A stretch of DNA of 64,000 nucleotides from Theocolax elegans (lineage: Eukaryota; Arthropoda; Insecta; Hymenoptera; Cerocephalidae). The notes beneath the pieces were generated by a model. It had not been told where the DNA came from and searched no databases. It was given only the letters and a program-made list of their open reading frames with translations. The stretch spans positions 31,270,138 to 31,334,137 of the forward strand of contig CM047429.1 of NCBI GenBank assembly GCA_026168455.1, in the 5' to 3' direction. The position numbers were made by a program, and so were the translations under genes. Below are positions 54,687 to 64,000 of the stretch, in pieces (positions within the stretch are counted from its first letter, which is position 1; each line of letters begins with the position of its first letter).

Positions 54687-56329
54687 CTATTCAATTTTTT
54701 TATTTCTTTTGGCTTCTTCAGCTCGAAGCGTGCCGCATAAATAATTCATCACGTCCGTGAATTCCGATGGTGATAACCTATGGGTGCATGTTCCGTTCAC
54801 GTAATCTGAAACGACATAAATTTAAATTTAAATTTAAAAATAAAAAAATTTGAACTTTGCTTCCTCGTAATTTTTAACTTAGTAACCCTAGTAGAATTTT
54901 AAATATGAAAAATGGGCTTAAAACTAAGAAATGGCCAGTGAAACTGGTCAGGTTCTATCTCAAAATGAAACGCTTTTTCACACCTTTCTTGACCATTTCT
55001 TAGATGGACATAACCTTCATCAAATATGAAACAACTTTTCGGGTAATCCTGTAAACAAAACTTAAAGCGTGTTGTGAAATTTGATCGGTTTTACCATTTG
55101 TAATAGATACAGACGATTGTTTACGCTATATAAATAGTACATTTAAAGATATTTCGACGTTTATCATTTTTGTCTCAAATTGAGCCAAATCATTTTTCGG
55201 AGCTTGTTCATAGCTATTAATCCTAGCTAAAATGGCCAATTTTTCTTAGTCTACTTAAAATTCCAAAAGCATTTTTGATGGTCAGAAAAGGTTTATAAAT
55301 TGGAATGAAAACTATGAAATGGGCAGGAAAGGTTCGAAAAAGCGTTTCATTCTTGTACACGACCTGACCAAGCGTCCTAGTTAGTTTATAGATTGACATG
55401 AGAACGCTACTCAGTAAATGGCTACAAAATTTTTGTTGATTCCACCAGGGAAGAAATTAATTAAATTAATTTGTCTGAATTTTTATTAGCTTATAATGAA
55501 TTAATAAACTAATTTAGAATAAAAATATACTTACATTCGATACAAGTGACAATGTCCTTTGGTACACATGGCCTATTTTTTTACTTGCCTCTTGCGCACA
55601 TTCGTTTCAAATTGTTTATCCCTACCAACAATTTTAATAAACGACGCGTCATCTCTTTCGGATTTGTTAACCAGCGTTGAACAAATATGAGGTCTACCTT
55701 GTCGATCCATATATTATATGCTTCGCATTAAAAAAGTTAATTATAAGTAAATTAAACATTATTTCTATTGTAAAATTATTTTATGACTCTCTACAAAGTC
55801 ACACTCTTAGTGGAAGTATTTTTATTGCACTATAATCGAAAAGAATTATTACAAACCAATTAAATTTTACCTCTTTATTTCTTTTATTCCTCATTGTATA
55901 CTCATCAGCTTTTCTTTTTGCTGCAATTTTCTTTTTCATACCTTCTAACAATTTTTCTAATTTAACAATTTTATCAGCGTCTGTATTTCTTGGTATTTCA
56001 GCACCGTCATTATCATCGATGTCATCGTTAATATTATTTGAGTAATAACCACTGCCTTGATTAATTTTAAAATCAAAATTATCGCTCGAAGTTGAGCTGC
56101 CGGATTCCAAGTTTTGAAATATCGTTTGTTGGAGCAATAATTGAGAGTTCGTTGCATCTTGAATTTCAAGTCTGTTTTTTGAAGATGTCTTTTCCTTCTG
56201 AATCAATAATTTTTTCTCAGATACAGCTATTTTACTAGTTATATTTTTTCCTTTAGTTAAAATTTCTCCATCAGTAGTTACTCGAATTATCGAGTGATTT
56301 ATCGGGTGATTTATTGAGTGATATATCAC
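54687..56329 (-). pseudogene. BEN-domain transposon gene, three recognisable exons
   Basis: BEN domains bind DNA and occur in host regulators and in animal transposons. On the minus strand, exon A (to 55871) encodes a Ser/Asn/Asp-rich stretch and a Lys-rich helix (KIVKLEKLLEGMKKKIAAKR) and ends at GAG/GTAAAA. Exon B (about 55727-55545) reads VQRWLTNPKEMTRRLLKLLV, then an in-frame TAA (55581-55583), then CVPKDIVTCIE, and ends at a consensus donor (T/GTAAGTATA). Exon C (54805-54687) follows TTTCAG in the matching phase: YVNGTCTHRLSPSEF, then VMNYLCGTLRAEEAKR and a stop. The acceptor of exon B is not clear. A MITE lies in intron B-C. The 5' part is cut off where a foldback element begins. Confidence 0.65.
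54886..55450. mobile_element. CCC...GGG MITE in an intron of the BEN gene
   Basis: It starts CCCTAGTAGAATTTTAAATA and ends TTGATTCCACCAGGG, flanked by AA (54884-54885, 55451-55452). The interior repeats strings such as AAATGGCCAG / CTGACCA in opposite orientations. No coding capacity. It lies wholly within the intron between exons B and C. Confidence 0.8.
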
Positions 56330-56850
56330 TTGATGATTTGGCGCTATTTATCACTTGATAAATTACTTGATATATCACTAAGCCAATAAAATATTTAAGA
56401 AATGTGCAAATGATGACTATTTCTAGATTCAAAATTCGATAATAAATAGTTCAAAAATTATGTCAAAAAAAAAAACATAAAATAAATAAAAAAAAGTATT
56501 ACACATTTTTCTGTTTATGTTATAGTTATACACCCATCCACTTATTAACCGCGGTCAATGCTGCTTAACTTTCATGATCAATCAATTCGCAGTCTATTCT
56601 CAATGCTACCCGAGTAGAAATGATTTCCAGGCAAAAAGAAGGCCCTGTTCAGGTACCTGACGAATATTAAAAGGCCCTGAACAGGTGCCTGATGTATAGG
56701 GCCTTTAAAAAATGTAATGGGGTGGAGATTAGGGCCTGTTTTATGTAATACTATTTTGTGGGTATGTTCAGGTGATATTAAGGCACTTAATTAGTAGTAA
56801 AAACTAAATCTGAATGTATTTGATATTTTACATTTGTTTTTAATTGTTAA

Positions 56851-57001
56851 CCTTTAGAGGACGGGGATTTGGGTTTACTGTTTTCTCTCACTTTTCTATA
56901 TAGAAATCGAGTTTATGTGATGTCTCACATCCTAAAACTAACACATGTAAAGGGTCGATCATGGGCATGGCCCGTATAGGGGCCATCCTGTCCTCTAAAG
57001 G
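56851..57001. mobile_element. piggyBac-like MITE, second copy
   Basis: CCTTTAGAGGACGGGG to TGTCCTCTAAAGG, flanked by TTAA (56847-56850, 57002-57005), 151 bases, corresponding to the compact unit 52467-52615. Confidence 0.8.
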
Positions 57002-57110
57002 TTAATAAAACGTTATCTTGCATGTGTAACAGCTTTGTAATCTTAAAAACCACAAAATATACTAATATATAAAGTTATAAATATAAGGTTAATTATGCGT
57101 GCGTACATGC

Positions 57111-57270
<160 letters not shown>

Positions 57271-57358
57271 AGGTTTTGTAATTAAAATAAAATGCATTTT
57301 AATACATTAATATTTATTAAACATAAATATCATAGATAATATAATTAAAATATATGGT

Positions 57359-57607
57359 TTAATATAATTTCCAAATAATTACAACAATCTTAATATAATA
57401 TAATATTAATAACTTTGCACTTTTTTTATACAATACAAAATTAAATCTTTTCTCATATTTAAAGCAATATAATACTGCATAAACTTTTATATTATTAAAG
57501 TGTTTTTTTAAACTTTCACTATTTATATATTGTATTTTCCTTTTCAATCGATACCTTCGAACTCTTAGTAAATTAAGCTTCTGAGCATAATCAATTTTTT
57601 TACTCAT
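57359..57607 (-). CDS. Conserved short ORF of the CCCGAG element, copy 2
   Basis: 82 codons starting MSKKIDYAQKLNLLRVRRYR, aligned without gaps to 52867-53205. It ends at the same stop. The frame has stayed open in both copies while the neighbouring microsatellite has changed greatly. Function unknown. Confidence 0.45.
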   Translation of the reverse strand: MSKKIDYAQKLNLLRVRRYRLKRKIQYINSESLKKHFNNIKVYAVLYCFKYEKRFNFVLYKKSAKLLILYYIKIVVIIWKLY

Positions 57608-58169
57608 TTCTATTTATAAAAAACCCTTAATAAAATTCTAACCTGAAAATTTATATACAATACTATCTAATTTGTCGATACTATTACTAACCTCACAATC
57701 GAACTAACAAAATTAGGCCCTGACTTAAATTCCATTACATTCGTATCCCGGCCCTTAACAGGCGGCCTTTTCAGACCCTGTTTTCTAATTCAGGAGGCCT
57801 GGCTAGAATTTCTACTCGGGTACATCCACAAACAGTTACAAAGATAATAAAAACATATTTGTAGACATTTCAAAAAGCCCAATTAGAATTTATTTTAATG
57901 GTATCAATTTTAATGGAATAAACATATTTTTAAAAATATGGACAATTTCATACAAATTAAAATTTTAATGTACATATCGGTACCATATTAGAAGAACAAT
58001 ATATATTTAGTAATATATTGCAGCAATTTCATATTAATTTAACTAGACTTTTTGAAACGTCTACAAATATGTTTTCATTATCTTATTGTAACTGTTTGTG
58101 AATGTAGCAGATAGAAGATAGTGAATAATGCAATAGAAAATACTAAAATCAGTATGGAAGAAATAACTA

Positions 58170-59151
58170 CCCAAGTGAAAATAATTTATAAATTTTTTAT
58201 AAAATTTTTATAAAATACATTTCATATAATTTTTATAAAGAATTGGCCATATAAAAATTGTATAAAAAAACATTTTATAAAATTTTTATAAAAAAATATA
58301 TAGAAGGACTATTTAAAAACTAAATTTAACGTTTCAAATGAACTGCACCATCCTGCAGGAACAGATAAAAATATTAAGATGGCACAACCGAGAGGTTATG
58401 GACACGAAAAAAATTAGTATTTCAGCGCGATGAAGAATTACTGCTGCTACGGACGATATTGATAAAAAAAGTCCACAGTTCCTCCTTCGATTTGGCTGAA
58501 AGTTTTGAACGCCTTTTTGCTTTTTTCAAAATTGTTGCATCCGGCGGACTCTTTAACATCGACTTGCGGAAATCGTGAATGTTAGACGGGGTCGGACCAA
58601 ATGTTTTGTTCTTTGGTTGTCAAGTCAATATTCAAGTTTTTCTTTGGTTGCTAATGAAAAAGTTGAAAACTGTCTTGACAACCAAAGAACAAAACATTTG
58701 GTCCGACCCCGTCTAACCTTCACGATGTCCAAGTCGACGTGTTAAGAGTCCGCCGGATGCAACAACTTTGAAAATAGCAAAAAGGCGTTTAAAACTTTCA
58801 GCCAAATCGAAGGAGGAACTGTGGACTTTTTTATCAATATCGTCGGTGGCAGCAGTAATTCTTCGTCGCGCTGAAATACTAATTTTTTTCGTGTCCATAA
58901 CCTCTCGGTTGTGCCATCTTAATATTTTTATCTGTTCCTGCAGGATGGTGCAGTTCATTTGAAACGTTAAATTTAGTTTTTAAATAGTCCTTCTATATAT
59001 TTTTTTATAAAAATTTTATAAAATGTTTTTTTATACAATTTTTATATGGCCAATTCTTATAAAAATTATATAAAATGTATTTATAAAATTTATAATTTAT
59101 AAAATTATAATGTTATAAAAATTTATAAAAATTTATAATTTTTCACTTGAG
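58170..59151. mobile_element. CCCAAGTGAAAAT foldback element
   Basis: It starts CCCAAGTGAAAATAATTTAT and ends ATTTTTCACTTGAG, flanked by TA (58168-58169, 59152-59153). Both arms begin with ~100 bases of TTTTTATAAAA-type repeats and then a GC-richer block with coding character. Arms meet near 58640. The family is related to 20797-21770 by termini and subterminal repeats. Confidence 0.88.
58713..58958 (-). CDS. Exon-like ORF in the right arm of the CCCAAG element
   Basis: 81 codons on the minus strand: MNCTILQEQIKILRWHNREV, then ISISARRRITAATDDIDKKV and SSSFDLAESFKRLFAIFKVV. The left arm carries the same sequence on the plus strand (from 58340), but there an ARR codon has become TGA and other changes break the frame. 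The content is GC-richer than its surroundings and looks like captured or residual coding sequence. I do not recognise the protein. Confidence 0.4.
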   Translation of the reverse strand: MNCTILQEQIKILRWHNREVMDTKKISISARRRITAATDDIDKKVHSSSFDLAESFKRLFAIFKVVASGGLLTRRLGHREG

Positions 59152-59630
59152 TAACAATTAAGTAATAATTATCATTTCAAGTACATATATTTCATTAATC
59201 CAAGTCTTAAATATCAAAAAGACCTTCTACAAAGGTGTAAAAATTCGCAAGTATGATGTAATTTCAATTACACTCTAACTTACTTTATAAAAACTTACTG
59301 CAACAGAAAATACTGAAATCAAAATGGAATCATCAAGTTTTCTGCTGAAAAATTCAGTACATTTACTCAAAAAGTATACTACACAAAATTTATTTCTTAA
59401 TTATTAGCCCTGGCTTATCTTACATCAATAAATAAACAATATAATATTAATAATAATATTCATTTGTGCATATTAATTTCTTCATATGTATTAAAACGTA
59501 AATATCTCTTTTTTATTGGTGTAAAATTATATTTTGTATTTTTTTTAAACCAATAAAATAGAGATATTTACGTTTTAATAAATTATGGAGAAATTAATAT
59601 AGTACAAATGAATGAATATTACTTCCATAC
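59152..59630. other. Unpaired inner spacer of the 4-kb foldback element
   Basis: Part (59210-59330) resembles 49320-49440 of the giant palindrome (AATACTGAAATCAAAAT, AATTCGCAAGTAT). A hairpin at about 59490-59580 pairs TTAAAACGTAAATATCTC with its complement. Confidence 0.5.
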
Positions 59631-60291
59631 TGATTTTAGTATTTTCTATTGCATTATTTACTATCTTCTATCTGCTACATTCACAAACAGTTACAATAAG
59701 ATAATGAAAACATATTTGTAGACTTTTCAAGAAGCCTAGTTACAATATGAAATTGCTGCAATATATTACTAAATATATATTGTTCTTCTAATATGGTACC
59801 GATATGTACATTAAAATTTTAACTTGTATGAAATTGTCCATATTTTAAAAAATATGTTTATTCCATTAAAATAAATTCTAACTGGACTTTTTGAAATGTC
59901 TACAAATATGTTTTTATTATCTTTGTAACTGTTTGTGAGTGTATCATTGGGAATAAACTGAGAAATGATTGATCATGAAAATTAAGCAGCATTGATCGCG
60001 GTTAATAAGTGGATGGGTGAATAACATAAACAGAAAAATGTGTAATACTTTTTTTTATTTATTTTATGTTTTTTTGACATAATTTTTGAACTATTTATTA
60101 TCGAATTTTGAATCTAGAAATAGTGTCATTTGCACATTTCTTAAATATTTTGGTTTAGTGATATATCAAGTGATTTATCAAGTGAGCGCCAAATCGTTAA
60201 GTGATATATCACTCAATAAATCACCCAATAAATCACTTGATAAATCACTCGATAATTCGCGTGATTAATCATACGATTATTTTCGCCAGGG

Positions 60292-61130
60292 ACAGTATTT
60301 ATATTTTACTTAAAAATGAAATTTCTGAGAAAGAAATAAATGATTGTGAATGTAAACTTATGCAATTTGTTGGGGCATGTCAAATTTTGTACGGATTGCA
60401 ATTTCAGACATTTAATGTACATTCTTTATTGCATTACTGTGAAAGTGTGTGCAAAACTGGACCTTTATGGGCAAATTCAGATTTCCCATTTAAAAGTTTT
60501 ATTTCTTCATATCTTAGAGAAATTAATGCTCCAAATGGTTGTTGCAAACAAATTGCTGAAAAATGGATCATGAGATATACTTTCAGACATAACATAGAAA
60601 ATAACATTCAGAATTCTGAGATTTCAATAGAGTATTGCAAATTATTAATAAACTCACAATTATTATTAGAAAATTGTACTCGAGTAGATAATGCTATTTT
60701 AGTAGGTAGTGGCCTTCACAATAAGAAAATTGAAAAACTTATACATAATTTTAGTAAAGACAATACAGTTGAGGTAACAGTTTTTAATAAATGTATATAT
60801 AATAACATTAAATTTCATGCGCGTAAATATACTCGTCTAATGAAAACCGATGATTCAGTAATCCAATTATCATGTACAAAAATAATACAAATAAACCGTT
60901 TCATGAGAGCAAACAACGAGTGCTATATTTATGGTTATGAATGGATAATCACTAATAATAACTTCAACAAGTTTAATGAATCACCAGTTCTAGCTCATTT
61001 ATTTAGAGTAATAGAACAAAAATCAAACTTATCTATTCATAATTTGAAAATGCTTCAAAGGAAAGTTATAGTAATTGATGTTGGAAATGAAATTTACATA
61101 ACGTTTTCTCCTAACGACTATAGAAGTTAG
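60292..61130 (+). CDS. C-terminal fragment of a CACTA-like transposase
   Basis: The open frame (from 60201, but homologous only from about 60292) reads CKLMQFVGACQILYG, FNVHSLLHYCESVCKTGPLW and ANSDFPFKSF. This pattern (FV...LYG...NVH.L.H...V...GPLWA.S.FPFE) is the conserved C-terminal block of animal CACTA/EnSpm-like transposases. The first 30 residues come from the foldback element's repeat sequence and are not native. The N-terminal catalytic part is missing, so it cannot transpose anything. The frame has no stops for 280 codons, so it is not very old. It ends at TAG 61128-61130. Confidence 0.65.
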
Positions 61131-61239
61131 TAAAAGGTTAATCTATTTTTTTTTTAATTTAATTACAAGGTAAAAAAGCTCGTAATTCGATAATTCAATA
61201 CTTAAATTTTCACAAGTTTATCGGAATCTTTAGTGTGTA
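61131..61239. other. Short AT-rich spacer
   Basis: Between the transposase fragment and foldback element T copy 4. Nothing recognised. Confidence 0.4.
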
Positions 61240-61480
61240 CCCGCGTAAAAATATAAACTATTGCCATTATATTGCAGAGAAATGGGCAATAGTTATTGCA
61301 AACATATTGCCAATATATTGCCGCGACAATTGGCAATGCATTGCGAATATATCGCCGAAAAGCATCCGCCCTAATGTTCGCTATATATTGGCAATAGTTA
61401 CTATCTTATCATTTGTAAACTATTGCCAATAGGTTGGCCATACATCATAAATTTAAAAAAAAAATAAAAAAAAATATTAG

Positions 61481-61547
61481 CCAGCCGCGGGATTTGAACC
61501 TTCGATCTTTAGACCCGAATGCTGACTCTTTACCACTGAGCTATTTT
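61481..61547 (-). other. tRNA-like (Arg-type) unit, left arm of T copy 4
   Basis: A box AGCTCAGTGGTAAAGAGTC, anticodon region CATTCGGGTC and B box GGTTCAAATCCCGCGG on the minus strand, followed by a T9 run. Confidence 0.75.
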
Positions 61548-61686
61548 GTTATTTTGGTACTAAGAGTTAATTTCAGGCTATAAAGAACAGTTGAATTCAT
61601 AAAATTTTGGACTTAGAAATTTTTTAACCACATTTTTCAACTGTTCTTTATAACCTGAAATTAACTTTTGATAACAAAATAACAAA

Positions 61687-61750
61687 ATGGCTCAGTGGTA
61701 AAGAGTCAGCATTCGGATCTAAAGATCGAAGGTTCAAATCCCGCGGCTGG
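61687..61750 (+). other. tRNA-like (Arg-type) unit, right arm of T copy 4
   Basis: A box TGGCTCAGTGGTAAAGAGTC, CATTCGGATC and GGTTCAAATCCCGCGG, followed by TAATATTTTTTTTT. It mirrors the left arm. Confidence 0.75.
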
Positions 61751-61993
61751 CTAATATTTTTTTTTATTTTTTTTTTAAATTTATGAGGTATGGCCAACCT
61801 ATTGGCAATAGTTTACAAATGATAAGATAGTAACTATTGCCAATATATGGCGAACATTAGGGCGGATGCTGTTTGGCGGTATGTTGGCAATACATTGCCA
61901 CTTGTCGCGGCAATATATTGGCAATATGTTTGCGCAATAACTATTACCCATTTCTCTGCAATATAGTGGCAATAGTTTATATTTTTACGCGGG

Positions 61994-62993
61994 TAGAAAA
62001 GAGCAAGATTTAAGGAAAGACTAAACCCATTCCCCCCCTCCCCTCCTCCTATTTTCACTACCCGGCCCTGTTTTATTATAATTCAAACTTTGTAAAAATT
62101 GTATAATTCGTATTAATTTATTCTTTTACAAAAGGCTTTAATTATGAGGAGATAGCAATTTTGAGGTAAAGCTTAAGTGCTCAAGTAGGTTTTCGTAATT
62201 AATTAATCAAGTCACCATAATCTTTCATGGAAAAGACTTTCAGTATTAAACATTAAGAAACTATATTTTTTCTCCTGATTTTTTTGATTATTTAATTTTT
62301 TAAAAGTAAACTGTGACACAAAATGTAGGATTCTTGTTTTAGTCTCGTTAAACCAAAGATGCAGTGCAATATGTATGAAAATTAGAGTAAACTAAAATAT
62401 GCATCTGTGCCAACTAAACTTTTACATTTGATAGAAACTTTGTGAATCGAACGTAGTGAGCTAGAAAATATCTACAATTTATAATTATTTCCATATTAAT
62501 TTTCTTTTTTAAGAAAAATTAAACATTTTAGTTATACATAAATATGCTTAAGTTTTGTTTAATAATATTAATAATTCAATAATAAATATTTAAATTTGCC
62601 TAGTAATTAATTAATCATCAGAAAATTTTTGGGTATAGATATATAATGTGTATTAATATTAGGAAATGTAGATGCAGTATAGGGTAAAGAGACCAATAGA
62701 TAAATACCTACAAGTAGATGGAAAAATTTTATCTGCTACAATTGAGGAAAGACATTTTTAAAAAACTATCCTTTATCGTTAAGAACTATGTAAAACCAAG
62801 TGAAAACATTTTTTTATTATGCATATCTGCTATCAATAAGTTGTATTATTAATTAAATGCTTGTCTATCCATTGGTATTTCGTCTGTTTCAATCGTCTAT
62901 CTATTGGGCAGTTTACCCTATCTCTATGTATGAAATTTCTGAAGCAGAATTAATTTATATTTTTCCTCATACTTTTTTTATCGTAAATTATAG
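61994..62993. other. AT-rich intergenic sequence or intron
   Basis: A C-rich patch at 62030-62065, otherwise AT-rich. It ends in a polypyrimidine-like tract and TATAG at 62989-62993, a possible splice acceptor for the next exon. Confidence 0.4.
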
Positions 62994-64000
62994 GTATCTC
63001 ATGTCTCCAGTATAAAATCTAAACAAGATGATGAATTTCATAAATTTGATTTAAATAAAATTAAAAAGGAAACCGAAAAAATGAAGAGAAAGTCTACCAA
63101 CGAAAGATAATGAAACTACAATAATAAGAAGAAAAAATCAAATGAAAAGAAGAAAAAAATTAACAAAGACGATCTTTCTCAACTTCAAATTGCCGTTGAT
63201 TTGGAAGAAAATATAAATTCGGAAAAACCACGAAATATCAGTAATGTGCTATTGGCATCAAATGAATCCATGATAACAGTAAGTTATACGAATTTTATTC
63301 ACTATTAAAATTTTTTTATTATAAAATATTTATATACAAAGTTTTTAAAATTACATAATGTAATCAACTACTGTAAATTTAAACGTTTCATGTCGTTAAT
63401 CTTTTGTTTAATTTAATATGAAATCGTGAAATGATATTGTTATTATATTGAAAATATCGTAATGTAAGGTCATTCAATTTATTCAAAAACTTAATTACGA
63501 AAATTTGAAATTAATTTCTAAAATAAAAACTCGATATTCTCTTCGAAAACTTCTAAGCTCTTATAATATAAACTATATACTATATACTATATTAAACTGA
63601 AATAAAGTATGTTTACAGAAGTTTGCATTATAGTAACAAAAATTTATACTTACCGGAATTTTTTTTTGAATATTTGTTTTATCATATTTTCTATAAGAGA
63701 TATTCGCTTAATAAGTTATATATTTTACATAATTTTGATAACATGAGTTATGAACTTCAACATTTAATTGTAATGGCATATTGTTTTTTTAGAATCATGA
63801 AATAGAAAATAATTTAGTTAATCAAAATGTTGCATTTGATCAATTAGAACAAGGCATCTATGAAAATTTAAATATAATAGAAAATAAAGAATCATTACAA
63901 GTACAAATGAGTGAAATAAATAATATATAGACAGAGTCTACTAAAAACATTGAAGTAGGAGCAACGAAGAAATGTATTGTGCAAAAAGCTACGAGAAGAA
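62994..64000 (+). pseudogene. Two decayed Lys/Glu-rich exons of an unidentified (transposon?) gene
   Basis: Exon 1 (62994-63278) reads KQDDEFHKFDLNKIKKETEK, hits two consecutive stops (63108-63113), then continues in the same frame (KKKINKDDLSQLQIAVDLEE) to a consensus donor (ACA/GTAAGT). Exon 2 starts after TTTTTTTAG at 63793 and runs to the window edge with one TAG (63928-63930), reading NHEIENNLVNQNVAFDQLEQ. Charged, low-complexity content and the neighbouring BEN and transposase relics suggest the N-terminal part of a transposon-encoded gene, perhaps of the BEN type. No domain is recognisable. The gene continues beyond the window. Confidence 0.45.

Larger units (their letters stand above)
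61240..61993. mobile_element. tRNA-bearing foldback element T, copy 4 (intact)
   Basis: It starts CCCGCGTAAAAATATAAACT at 61240 and ends ATATTTTTACGCGGG at 61993, flanked by TA (61238-61239, 61994-61995). It is the best single uninterrupted copy, 754 bases, with a tRNA-like unit in each arm facing outward. Both arms share AGAGTCAGC where copy 3 has AGAGCCAGC. Confidence 0.92.

Overview
The window reads as intergenic sequence from a eukaryote, most likely an insect. It is strongly AT-rich, has microsatellites, spliceosomal splice signals (GTAAGT donors, polypyrimidine/CAG acceptors), tRNA-derived short elements and wrecks of many transposon classes, and no bacterial-style gene arrays. The mixture (Crypton recombinase, insect-type Copia and Gypsy, a Jockey/I-like LINE, an animal CACTA-like transposase, a BEN-domain transposon gene) suits an ant or related hymenopteran. 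That placement is inference. I see no complete host gene. The best host candidate is one short signal-peptide exon at 45249-45319.

Layout. 1-13.1 kb: two copies of a ~1 kb foldback element (240-1236, 12123-13118), a tRNA-derived SINE with target duplication, a broken Crypton, a 106-bp minisatellite and a possible Helitron end. 13.1-17 kb: a tRNA-like unit and a 5'-truncated LINE bounded by a 10-bp target duplication. 17.0-23.2 kb: a 5.8-kb CCC...GGG element with two mirrored tandem arrays, carrying two smaller elements, one of which contains exon-like coding sequence. 23.5-39.5 kb: a retrotransposon graveyard. Copia A (minus) meets 5'-truncated Copia B (plus) head to head at 30330, and a 5'-truncated Gypsy is embedded in Copia B. 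A CACTG-ended MITE sits inside the Gypsy reverse transcriptase. 39.6-64 kb: nested foldback elements, many carrying outward-facing tRNA-like units, plus a BEN-domain pseudogene, a transposase C-terminal fragment and further decayed exons.

The most interesting signal is a group of at least ten non-autonomous element types that share a short terminal motif of the form CCCnnnnnRAAAW (for example CCCGCGTAAAAAT, CCCGAGTAGAAAT, CCCTGGTGGAAAT). Most are flanked by a 2-bp duplication (TA, AA, CG, TG), and several can be matched to an unoccupied copy of their target inside this same window. Many are long palindromes. In three cases both arms of one copy share variants or deletions absent from other copies, which suggests that the arms are rewritten against each other. 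One subfamily carries an Arg-like tRNA sequence with A and B boxes and a T-run in each arm. A CACTA-like transposase fragment and a BEN-domain gene lie next to such termini and may be relics of the autonomous partner.

Nearly every coding region is broken by stops, frameshifts or deletions. Genes here do not form a working pathway; the window is best read as a record of successive insertions.
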